A DNA stretch of 64,000 bases from Cephalotus follicularis (taxonomy: Eukaryota > Streptophyta > Magnoliopsida > Oxalidales > Cephalotaceae). A model generated the notes under the pieces. It searched no databases. It was given only the letters and a program-made list of their open reading frames with translations, and was not told the DNA's origin. The stretch covers positions 1-64,000 of the forward strand of contig BDDD01002687.1 of NCBI GenBank assembly GCA_001972305.1. Reading direction: 5' to 3'. This document shows, in pieces, positions 45,428 through 56,477 of the stretch (within the stretch, counting starts at the first letter, position 1; each line of letters opens with the position of its first letter). The translations under genes and the position numbers were made by a program.

Positions 45428-48280
45428 TGTAACACCCCCGATTCGAAACCGGGATCACTCCCGATTCGGGATCGGTGTGTCACACAAAACTGAAGTAAAA
45501 CATATCAATGATCTTAATCTTAATCATCATCAATAAGTGGTTGTTCTAAAAATCTGAAAACATGTATAATCATGAAACATAAATTGAATCTGAAACATAA
45601 TATGAAAACTTTATCATAAACCAAAAATCACAATAATGTTTAGATAACTGGCCTATACACGACCATAACACTACTAAGAACATAACCGGATCAAACTCCT
45701 AGATGATCCTCTGACATAGGGTAACTCTCTCATCGCACTTGCCCATTGTGTCCCTGAAAACCTGCCGCATGGAAAACAAAAAAAACGCGGTTGAGCAAAC
45801 CTCAGTACGGATATAGAATCATAAAACAGTTTACGAACAGTTTATGAAACAAATCAGTTATGAAACAACATAAATACGAATCAAAACAGATACGAATCAA
45901 AACAGAACGGTTTATGAAACAAAACAGAACAGTTACGAATCATAATAGAACAGTTACGAATCATAACAGAACGAAACAAAACTGTATCCGAAATAAAACA
46001 GTTTACAAAAACGAAACAGTATCCGAATCAAAACAATATCATGCTTAATACAGTATCTGAAACAAACACAATACGATACAAAACATTTTACGAAACGAAA
46101 CACTTTACGAAACAGGGCAGAACAGTTTACGGAACAAAAGAAAACAGTTTCTGAACAGTACGAAACAACATATTACGGAACAAAACAAAACAGTAAACGA
46201 TAACGAAAACGATAACGATAATTTAAAAGCAGTAAGATTTCAAAGATAACTTCAAACAGAAATCTGAAGCAATATATCAGTTTAAACATTCTTTGAAGTC
46301 ACATTTGAACTTTCATAAAAACCAAATCCATAACTTTCAAAACATACACGAAACCTTTCAAAACATAAGTTCCATAACTTTCAAAACGTACACGAAACCT
46401 TTCAAAACATAAGTTCCATACTTTGAAAACATAAAGCATATCTTTCCCAAAACATAGGTTCCATAACTGAGCACCAAAACCCATAACATATCAGAAACAC
46501 ATAGTAGGAAGGGAGTAGCTAATTCCACATTGCCAAATAGAATTGCAGTGTACGGCACTACACATACAATTCCCATATTCCAAAACATATCCCAAAACAT
46601 ATAACTAGGATCGATCCATACCCCTCTATCACAAATCCTATCCAAGGATATCCCAGAGAGACGTCGTAAACTAATCACACCGTTACGGAAAGTGTCAAGC
46701 CCCCGTGCCAGGCTCACAGCATGCCTATGGTACCCCCATAGGTGGTTATAAAAGCTCAGTATTTCACCATTTCAAAAACTTGATTTCATCAAATCAATTT
46801 AAAATACATAGAAAGGTTTACCCAAAACATAATCATAAATCGTTCACAAACAATATAGTTTCACATATACTTTCGTAATCAAAATGCAACTCTTTTATTT
46901 TCACAATAAAGAGAAATTTGCATAACATTTCATAAACATAACATAGCAGAGTTCATTAAGCCAGAAAATATATTCAATAAAATGTTGACTGACTTTATTT
47001 CAAAATCCAAATATAACGGAGTTCATAATCTGAAAAGGACATATTCATAAAACCGCATAATAACCAAAACAAGGAATCTGTATTTATTCTCAAAACAGAA
47101 CTGAATCAGTAAGAGTGTATCAAGGAACGAAAATCCATACTTTATTTCAACTCATGGGTCAATGTACACTGTTCATGACCATATAACATAATGATAGGTT
47201 TATTAAGTCCAATTCGTAGAAGTCTCATCTAAACATAATTTCGAATCCACTAAGGTAAGTCCAGTTTGTCCAATTCATCCAATTTCGAATCATAATACTA
47301 GTTCAGCTCATAATATCGCAAAACGATTACATAGATACATAATTCAACCGAAAACAAAATTTAACGGAGTAGGGTTCAGAGTTTACCGAACGCAGTCGAA
47401 ACAGAGCACAGAGTCATAATCACATCGCGGAACTGGAACGGATCACACCTATGCGAAGAGCGGAGTCGAAAACTATCCAAAAAAAGTGTCGCCAGAGACA
47501 GCCGCGCGTGGGCTCACGCGCCGCCGCTAGCCGGTGAGTGTCTATCACGCGCGGTCGACCAGTAGCCCTGAGGGTCCGATCTGAAGCGTTTGAGGCCGGT
47601 GATCACATATCCAGGGCGCGTTTGCCAGGGCGCCGCCTCCTTTGGCTGGAACGAAGACGTTTGACCGCGGCTGACTTTGCACCGATCTGCTTTTCTGGCG
47701 TCGCCAAGGGTCGGGGCTGGTCGGGTTCACTTTCTCTCGACGCCAGGATGCCGAATATGTGATCGTCTTGTCGTGACGATCACCAGAGAAGGAGTTATGG
47801 CGTTCGACACTGGCGAGGAGAGAAGACATCGCACACGCCGATTGGGCCGTTGTCCGGCGCAGGGGTTGGGTCAGGTGGACTCAGGATGTCGTGGGGGTTC
47901 GACCGGTGCCTTCGCTGGTGCCATATCGGTACCGATACCGACGGAAGCGGTAGAGAGGGGAGAGAGAACGGGAGAGAGAGGGTGGCCGGGACAGAGAGGG
48001 AGAGAGAGAGAGAAAACAATTTTAATAAAAAAATAGGGTTTCTTTTATTGTTTAAATGCTGAAATTGGGTTTTAACAAATAAATAAAAAGCCAAAAATTG
48101 TTTTATTTATTCATGAACTTTATATCAAAACCCACTAGGCTAAGGTTAAAACCCGCTTAGCCTAACCGAAAGCAAAACAAACCGAAAAATGGGCAGTCCA
48201 CAAACCGAAAAAAAATCGACAGCCCATACGAAACAGATCGAAAAGCCCGAAAATTCTATACGGAAAAACGGGATATTACA
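45428..48280 (-). mobile_element. Element E 3' LTR
   Basis: 2,853 bases from TGTAACACCCCCG to GGGATATTACA. It holds AAACAGTTTACGAAAC-like degenerate repeats (45830-46200), a CTTTCAAAACATACACGAAACC-type repeat (46330-46450), and a GC-rich promoter-like part near 47400-48000 ending in GAGAGAGAGA. No GTCGAC array like those of other families stands out, unlike its relative A. An acceptor-like GCGGCAG site lies near 45762. Confidence 0.88.
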
Positions 48281-48301
48281 TTTCCACCCCCCTAAAAAAA
48301 A
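48281..48301 (-). other. Element E polypurine tract
   Basis: Sense T-rich run, then AGGGGGGTGGAAA directly before the LTR start TGTAATATCCC. Confidence 0.85.
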
Positions 48302-50101
48302 GATTTCTTCCCGAAATCTATAACCCCCACTAACCTGAAACAAACAGATTATCCAGACAGAACGCGCCATATCATATCAGCGAAAACCTCAAACCATATG
48401 TAAAAACAGTATGGATAACCATTACAAACCATACTCTTAGGATTTCCCAAAAATCGGGCATGATGTATTCGTTTATCGGACTCCATGCCACCTGATAGAC
48501 CACAGTTTATATGTTTGGAGATCAATTCTCATATCTCATCACAATCTATATGCTGGGGTCAACCCGCACCAGACTATATCACCACTAAATCAAATATACC
48601 ATTTGCACGCGAAAGATAATCCCTTCAATACTCTAAAAGATGAGCTTGATCATATCCAATACTAATATAAGCATGCAAAAGATAATCATATCAATGGAAT
48701 ACTCAATTGAGTACATTCTAACTCTTATAATCTCCCAAAAATTAGGCATGTAGTATTCGTTTATCGGACTTATGCCCCCTGTAAAGAAAACACAATTTAT
48801 ATCCACACTCCCGAAGGAGGAACAATCAATTATAAATAGGCTCAGCCCTCAGTAAACCACAATTTAAGTCCGAATCATCATTCCAATCTCTCAAGTATTA
48901 ACTCATGCATATCCAATACATCAATATACATCTCATAAGCACTGCCACATGTCGTCAGGTCGATAACTAAATAAACATATCTCTTATACGTAACAAGTTT
49001 CATAAATCTATACAGTTTAGTTTATAAACAAAAAAGCACTCTTTACAAACCACATAAACAAATCCATATCCATGATCATAAGCAGTGAATGTGTGCAGAG
49101 GTCTAGCAGATATATATAAAATCGATCATGTGAGATGCATACCTAACATAAAAATGTGAACCATGTCATATCATATCCATATAAGCCATAACACAATCTG
49201 TCATCAGTAACTCCACCACATGTCATCATCCAAAACCTTTTATCCATATCAATCCGTGACCATGCTATATCTATTACATTTCATATCCGTTTGCGGTCCA
49301 TATCCATTTACAATCCATATCCGTTTGGGATTCATAGTCATTTACCACTCCACTAGGAATCTAGAAGTAAACTCCATATGTAGTTGAAATTGAGGGGCTG
49401 ACTAAATATATATACTGTCCCATACCAGCATATATAAGTAGTTAACTGTCACATCGGTTCATTCACAAACTATTTTGATCATCCATGCAATGGCCATCCA
49501 TTCAATAACAGTCCATCCGATCACTAACCATTCAATAACGACCCATTCGATCACTGTCTGATCAATAACGATCCATTCGATCACTGTCCATTCTATAACG
49601 GGTCACACGATCACTATTCGTTAAACAATGGTCCTTACGATCACGATCTGTTCAATAACGGTCCTTAACGATACTGTACGATTGATAACGATACACTAGC
49701 CATCCATACACTATCCATTCACAAAGACCATTCATATTCTATCTCGATCAACCACTATTCGATACGAAAGCTATTAAGACAACACTTATGCTTTTCGGTC
49801 CATTCGATCGATCGCTTAACATTACGGCTCATTCGGTCGGTCTTTTAATCGCTATACAGTTAGCTCATACCGTGCATCCTCTTGTGTAACAGCTGACTCA
49901 GCTTCCGGATTAACATTCCTTAGTCGTCGGACTCTTCGTGTCATCAAAGAAACAAAACCGAAATGGAGTAAAACAAAGAGAGACAGACAACTGGAATACA
50001 AACGACATATCGAAACGACTCTTAAGGAATAGCCCTAACCCAAATGTCTACCCATCTCACAAGTCAAACATAGATAGGTCTTCTAAGGAAAGAAAAACTT
50101 G
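48302..50101 (-). mobile_element. Element E interior, no recognisable coding sequence
   Basis: 1.8 kb, AT-rich, with two copies of a GGCATGATGTATTCGTTTAT-like stretch (about 48457 and 48744) and a 30-bp tandem repeat (49505-49684). No retroelement protein words in any frame. Confidence 0.8.
49505..49684. repeat. 30-bp tandem repeat, 6 copies
   Basis: Unit ATAACGATCCATTCGATCAC followed by TGTCCATTCA, six consecutive diverged copies, all exactly 30 bases. Confidence 0.85.
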
Positions 50102-50113
50102 TCTCTGATACCA
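50102..50113 (-). other. Element E primer-binding site
   Basis: Minus-strand TGGTATCAGAGACAAG, four bases from the 5' LTR end, matching the initiator-Met tRNA complement over 11 bases. Confidence 0.9.
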
Positions 50114-50117
50114 TAAC

Positions 50118-51062
50118 TATAACACCCCCGATTCGGAACTGGGATCACTCCCGATTCGGGATCGGTGTGTCACACAAAACTGAACTAAAACATATCAATG
50201 ATCTTAATCTTAATCATCATCAATACGTGGTGGTTCTAAAAATCTGAAAACATGTATAATCATGAAACATAAACTGAATCTGAAACATAATCTGAAAAGT
50301 TTATTATAAACCAAAAATCACAATACTGTTTAGATAACTGGCCTATACACGACCATAACACTACTAAGAACATAACCGGATCAAACTCCTAGATGATCCT
50401 CTGACATAGGGTAACTCTCTCTCAACTCATGGGTCAATGTACACTGTTCATGACCATATAACATAATGATAGGTTTATTAAGTCCAATTCGTAGAAGTCT
50501 CATCTAAACATAATTTCAAATCCGCTAAGGTAAGTCCAATTTGTCCAATTCATCCAATTTTGAATCATAATACTAGTTCAGCTCCTAATATCGCAAAACG
50601 ATTACATAAATACATAATTCAACCGAAAACAAAATTTAACAGAGTAGGGTTCAGAGTTTACCGAACGCAGTCAAAACAGAACATAGAGTCATAATCACGT
50701 CGCGGAACTGGAGCGCCATATCGGTACCGATACCGACGGCAGCGGTAGAGAGGGGAGAGAGAACGGGAGAGAGAGGGAGAGAGAGAGAGAGAAAAAACAA
50801 TTTTAATAAAAAAAATAGGGTTTCTTTTATTGTTTAAATGCTGAAATTGGGTTTTAACAAATAAATAAAAAGCCAAAAATTGTTTTATTTATTCATGGAC
50901 TTTATATCAAAACCCAATAGGCTAAGGTTAAAACCCGCTTAGCCTAACCGAAAGCAAAACAAACCGAAAAAAGGGCAGTCCACAAACAAAAAAAAAATCG
51001 ATAGCCCATACGAAACAGATCGAATAGCCCGAAAATTCTATACGGAAAAACGGGATATTACA
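50118..51062 (-). mobile_element. Element E 5' LTR, shortened
   Basis: Shares both ends and parts of the middle with 45428-48280 but is only 945 bases long. The shared parts differ at few positions. Confidence 0.85.
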
Positions 51063-51067
51063 TGCAA

Positions 51068-52130
51068 TGCCAAGTGCAAATGTTCCCCATGCTCCTCCAT
51101 ATTCCTGGAATACACTAAGATATCATCAATGAAGACCACGATGAACTAGTTGAGATAAGGGTTGAACACCATATTCATCAGACTCATGAATGCGGCAGGG
51201 GCATTGGTTACCTCAAACAGCACCACCACAAACTCATAGTGCCCCTGTACCTAAAAGTTGTCTTTGGAATGTCTTCAGCTCTAACCCTGAGCTGGGGATA
51301 TCCTAATCTCAAATCCAACTTAGAGAACACCGAAGCACCTTTCAACTGATCAAACAAATCATCAATGTGCAGCAACGGGTATTTATTCTTAATAGTAACC
51401 CTGTTGAGTTGTTGGTAATGCATACACATCCGGAGGGATCCATCCTTTTTCTTTACAAATAAGATAGGTGCTCCCCAGGGGGAAACACTCGGCTTGATAA
51501 AACTTCTATTGTGTAACTCCTGCAACTGAACCTTCAATTCTTTTAATTCATAAAGGTTATACGATAAGGAGCTCTCGATATCAGTGCCGTCCCTGGAAGC
51601 AAATCAATCACAAACTCTGTATCCCTCTCTGGCAGTAAGGATGTCAACGCATCCGGGAACACCTCCGGATATTCACAAACAACTGGAACAACCTATAATC
51701 TTAGCACCCATTTCCTGTAATCCGTCACATGCGCTAGGAAACCACTGCAACCCTGTCTCATAAGCCCGTCAGCATGAAGAGCCGATATCATCTAAAATGG
51801 CTAGTGCTCTAAAGTCCCAATAAACTGGAACTGAGATTGTCCTAGCATACTGAAGATCACGACCTTCCTGTAACAATCTACATGGGCATAATGTGTCGCT
51901 AACCAATCCATCCCTAGGATCACATCCAACTCACCCATTGACAACACAATAAGATATGTTACAAAACATGACCGGTGATCTCTAAGACACAAGACTTGCA
52001 TACCCATTCTGAAATAACAGACTCTCCCACCGGGGTACTAACCTCCATCACAAAAGGCAAAGGCTCGGGCTCCACATTAATATGGCATATGAAATGTGAT
52101 ACAATGTATGAATGGGATGAGCTCAGATCT
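51068..52130 (-). pseudogene. Element D reverse transcriptase and protease (remains)
   Basis: Reverse transcriptase words at 51208-51537 ([40 protein letters not shown]). Protease-side words at 51801-52130 ([46 protein letters not shown]). The solo LTR F follows at 52136, and the gag side resumes at 54675. Broken. Confidence 0.87.
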
Positions 52131-53430
52131 ATAAGTGTCACACCCCGCCTTTCAATTCCATTAGAGACAAGCATATATGGTGATATCAGAAATAAATATA
52201 ATCCAGCATTCTCATTGAGCAATTCAATAATATAAGCGGAAGCATTCATATCTAGATTATAAAATAAAAGTCATCCGCACGCAGCCCATACTACGTGCAT
52301 GTACAATCCGACAATAATCCTTTTACATAATGAAAGTAAAACAACAACACGGAGTGTGAACCGTTCATTATAAAAATAGTACATCATAAAATAACAACCT
52401 TAAGAAGAATAGAAACTCTCCAAGCTTCAGCAGCACTCTCTGAACGTCCTTGCTTAATATGAAATTGTAGGGGTTAGCCGTTGTCCTCACTTGGCTAAGT
52501 AGGAAAATAATGCATGATAAGGAATATATAAAAGCAACATATATGACATTTTATATTGAAAATAACATAATTAAGTATTCCAATATATAAGCAACCATGC
52601 CAAGTGGCCATAGACAATACAATGCAAGAATACCGCACAAGGGTACAATCAATTAGTACAGTGGTTTGGGTGTCACATGTCGCTAACTCCTAGCACCAAC
52701 TGTGCACCGCCTATCTATCACCCCTCACTCTAGAGATGATAGATCATGTCAATTACTACCGGCATTAGCGGGCAGTTTAACAAAAAAGATCTGCATTGCA
52801 GACAGTTTGGGTGGATACTCTAGCCAACTCCTGGCACATAGGACCACCTCCGTATCCAGTGATTTCTCCTATCACTCGACTAACGGCAATAGCATAGACA
52901 AACAATTCAATCAATTCAGTAGTAATATTACATAAGTTTTAAAATGTAATATAGGGTTGTTTTCTTTTGAAACATATAACAATTCAGTAATTGTACATCT
53001 CCTAGGAGGAAAACGATATTCAGTACAGTAACAATACCTCTCGTTGGAGGGAAAACAGTAATCATTTGACAATATACGTTTCCATTTTGAAAACCGTAAG
53101 GAACTCATATTTGTGCTTCAAGCACTAGTTGATTCAATCATTTGAAAATAAGGGACAGTAGTGTTAATGGACACCCTAAACAGTATATACTAATTATAAC
53201 AGTAGCATATACAGTAAACAGTAAAGCACAGTAGCAATCCAAGGGTTCAATAAGTCATTGTATGCCCTAGTCATTCTTATAAAATTCTCACAAGGAGTAT
53301 ATACATTGTTTAAATTCTGAAATGTAATTATTTAAGGCCAGGATTGACTATTACAGTCATCCTATATGGAGGCCAGGTTAATTACATTAAATTTAAGGCC
53401 TAATCAGAACCTGTATCATAATTTTAACCC

Positions 53431-53525
53431 AGAGTAGTCGGCTGTTTGGTTGAGTAGTCGACTGTTTGTTCTTAACAGTCGACTGGTTTGTTTGAGTAGT
53501 CGACTGTCATGAAGAACAGTCAACT
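53431..53525. repeat. CAGTCGACTG palindrome array (F, inner block)
   Basis: Five copies of AGTCGACTG or near forms at steps of 20, 21, 21 and 20 bp with unrelated spacers. The clearest case of regular spacing in the window. Confidence 0.9.
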
Positions 53526-54414
53526 GCTTTGCCCAGAATGAGCAGGCAGTAACAGGGTATACATTACAATGTCCAATACAAATCCAATCAACGCATACAA
53601 TCAAGCAGAAAATAACCATACATGATATGCATAATTATATCTTCAAAAACATGTCATTACCCCTACCTTAAACGCTATCCCGAAATCAATTTGGATTGAT
53701 TTCTCTCTTTAAAGTCCAAAGTTCTTTCACCAATCTTAACCTTCCAATCTCAGCAGAATTGATCTATACAATGCATGCTCAAAGGTTCAGTCATTAAATC
53801 AGCAAGTTTAACTAATTATCCAGTTGCAATTGCTATTCTAACAGTAGTTCATCAATAATTCATTAAGCCTCAAAATTACCCTTTACAACCTCTCTTTGAA
53901 CCCTTTGCCAATTCTATTTCAATTCAACTTATTAACTCTTAATCAAGTTGGAAGAAGATATATCTAGCATCCTCCTAGTTACATTATCACATTAGCAGTG
54001 AGTTCGGATTGGGGACTTACCAGGAAGATTCAAGTTCAACACTCTCTTGAAGCTCTAACTTCCAACATGCAAGCTTTAAGAATTCTCCAGCAAGACCTCC
54101 TCTATCCTCAGTGTTTTCTAACATTCACACTCTATTCTAACAGCTGATATAGAACTTAGAAAACTTAGGAATCATCAGACTCCATTACTCAGCCTTCTCT
54201 CTTTTCCTTCTCTCTCTCACATGCACCTCTCCTCACTTTTTCTCTTCTGTTTTTGCAGGTTGCAGGTCTGCAAATCTTGCAGAAGGAATAGGGGACATGC
54301 AAGGCACTCCTCTTGCATGTTATGGAAGATGGTGACACGCATCCCTCATGCATGCCACGATTCACACACTTTTCATCACTATCTCTGCGCATGCCAGACG
54401 CCTGCTCTGTGTCA

Positions 54415-54495
54415 CTCCAGTCGACTGTCGTCCTGTGGCAGTCGACTGTCTCTTCCACGAATCAACCAGTCGACTGTTACCCCGTGACAGTCGGC
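54415..54495. repeat. CAGTCGACTG palindrome array (F, outer block)
   Basis: Perfect 10-base palindromes at 54418, 54439 and 54467 (steps 21 and 28), with a further AGTCGGCTG. Confidence 0.88.
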
Positions 54496-54674
54496 TGTTT
54501 GAGCTGGTTTTAGGGTTTCTTAAGTTTGTTTTACCAATTTGCATCTCAAATCAACCCAAGCATTCATAAATCACAGTCATAATGATAATTGGACAAATAA
54601 TCTCAATTAAAATGAATATTTTATTTAAAATTGGAGCAATATACATTAATTGAAATTGCGGTTATTATAATAAG

Positions 54675-55633
54675 AGCCCATGCCATATGCTGAGAGATAC
54701 AAATAATACCTCCTATCACTGACGTAGATCCCCCTACAGCACTCTGATCCATAGCATATACCCTACCCTTCATGGTAGGCGTCGATCTCATTGGCTGCTT
54801 ACCACGATCTCTCCCTGCCACATAAGGTGAACTAGTACTAGGACGGCCCTGATACTGCTATCCGGAACCACGACCCTGCTGGGAACCAGTACTCAGGTTC
54901 TGCTGAGAACCTCCTTGAGATCGACCTGAACCTTTCCCTGGCTAACTTCCTGAACCATATCTATTATGAGAGCACTATCTAGCTATGTGATTGGAAGCCC
55001 CACAAACCATGCATTTACTAGCTCTCCACCAATAATCATCCGATGTGTGCCTATTGCATCCACAGTGCATGCACAGCTCAATAGAAGCCTGGCCACCACC
55101 ACTGGAAAGTCTAGAATGACCTTCCCGAGAAGATGTCCTCCTCTACTCCCTCTACCAAGAGGTATGTCCTTTACCCCTCTACTGCGACCCTCTGGATTGA
55201 CCTCTATGACAACAAAAACTGGGTGGACTGTCGACACTCTGATGTGAGCCACCCTGACCAGGACTGCTAGTCCTGGATCTCTGGAACTTGTTTCTGCTCC
55301 CATGACTCCTCCCCGACTACCATCTTGAAGAAGCAGGTCTACTACTACCACTCTGAATCCTTAAATTACGCAGCTCTTCTAATACAGCCTCAATATCTCT
55401 GGCTCTGCTAGCCAACTCAAAGAAAGATTGCAGCCTGAGCGGTGCTACCCTCTGTCTGATATATGGTCTGAGCCCACCAAGACACTTCTTAGCCTTCCTT
55501 GCCTCTGTGCCAACCATTAAAGAGTTATCCTTGATAATTCAATAAACTTGGCATCATACTGGGCCACAGTCATACTGTCTTGAGTTAGGCCAAGAAATTC
55601 GGCCTCCCCCTTATCAACTTTAGCCTCGAGATA
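54675..55633 (-). pseudogene. Element D gag-to-protease junction (remains)
   Basis: Minus-strand words MKGRVYAMDQSAVGGSTSVI near 54780, a zinc-knuckle-like region near 55000, and CLGGLRPYIRQRVAPLRLQS near 55450, in the order of a plant gypsy gag. Interrupted by F on one side and G on the other, and broken. Confidence 0.82.
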
Positions 55634-55638
55634 ATACT

Positions 55639-56452
55639 TGTAATAACTGCAACTTCAATTAATGTATATTGATCCAATTTTGAAATAAAATATACATTTT
55701 AATTGAGTTATTTATCCAATTATACTGATTTCTATGATTGGTAATTGTTTGGGGATGATTAAATGTGCAATTGGTGATGCATCAAAGACTAGGAAACCCT
55801 AATCTAGCCCAAACAGCCGACTGTCATAGGGCAACAGTCGACTGTTTGCCACGTGAAGAAGGCAGTCGACTACCCACTTATTCCAGTCGACTGGTTTGCT
55901 CCAGGACAGATTCCTGGCATGTGCAGGGACAAGAAGGACAGATGGGATAATGGCACTTATGTCTCACCATCTGCCAGAACATGCAAAAGTGAATGTTTGC
56001 ATGTTCTCTGCAGACCACCAACCACCAAATTGATTAATTAAGAGAGAAAGTGGAAGTGAGGGAGGCATGTGGTGGAAAGAATGAAAGAAAAATGTGAGTG
56101 CATGTGAGTAGGTAGGAATATGACGAATTCAGGTTTTATATCAGATGATTGAATGGTGTTTGAGTGTTAGAAACACAGAGTGAAGTGAGAGTTACTAAGG
56201 ATTGTGGAAGGCTTGCATTGGAGATGTTAGAAAGCTCAAAAAGGAGGACTTTGAGGCTTTAGAATCTTGGTAAGTCCTTGATCCGAAATTCTTGTTATTA
56301 TGTTGATAAAATGTGACTAGGAATGTTAAATATTTTCTGTTAATGGATTAGAATCAACAATTCTTAAAATTGAAATGGAAAGTAGTAAATTGGAGCAAGT
56401 GGAATTGGTGATATAGCCTCTAGAATAGATTTTAATTGTTGTTAGTGTTAGA
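55639..56452 (+). mobile_element. Element G 5' LTR, up to the gap
   Basis: First 814 bases of the LTR. They include a palindrome array (55805-55900), a TTTTATATCAG promoter-like spot near 56135, and a donor-like CTTGGTAAGTCC at 56267-56278. Inverse relative of F. Confidence 0.85.
55805..55900. repeat. CAGTCGACTG array (G, outer block)
   Basis: Copies CAGCCGACTG, CAGTCGACTG, CAGTCGACTA and CAGTCGACTGG, steps about 20-30 bp. Confidence 0.85.
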
Positions 56453-56477
56453 NNNNNNNNNNNNNNNNNNNNNNNNN
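56453..56477. other. Assembly gap (25 N)
   Basis: Gap of unknown true size. The sequence before it stops at an LTR position that is found again at 59343, and gag sequence follows it. Confidence 1.

Larger units (their letters stand above)
45428..51062 (-). mobile_element. Element E: non-coding LTR retrotransposon inside D pol
   Basis: Left LTR 45428-48280, interior 48281-50117, right LTR 50118-51062. Flanks TACAA (45423-45427) and TGCAA (51063-51067) agree at four of five bases. A polypurine tract next to the left LTR and an initiator-Met primer site next to the right LTR fix minus orientation. The 1.8-kb interior has no gag or pol words, so E would have depended on other elements' proteins. 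The right LTR is much shorter than the left, so E is damaged. Over the shared parts the LTRs are very similar, suggesting a fairly young insertion. Element A is a solo LTR of the same family. Confidence 0.88.
52136..54669 (-). mobile_element. Solo LTR F, inside D protease region
   Basis: Begins TGTCACACCCCGCC and ends GCGGTTATTATA, flanked by the perfect duplication ATAAG (52131-52135 and 54670-54674). 2,534 bases with no interior, so a solo LTR. It is the same family as G and lies in inverse orientation. In sense order: CAGTCGACTG array (54495-54415), leader, donor-like CCTGGTAAGTCC (about 54017), second array (53525-53431), and the conserved CTTAGCC...GGCTAACCCC block (about 52500-52455). 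Confidence 0.95.

Noticed and set aside
53431-53525. Evenly spaced palindromes with unique spacers as a CRISPR array
   Set aside because: Plant LTR context, a 10-base core and 10-11 base spacers, no leader or cas genes.
54240-54270. Plus-strand acceptor-like CT tract ending TTTTTGCAGG in LTR F, also at 280, 10190 and 37130
   Set aside because: It is antisense to the elements and lies in their purine-rich leader; without RNA data the sense-strand signals are the better candidates.
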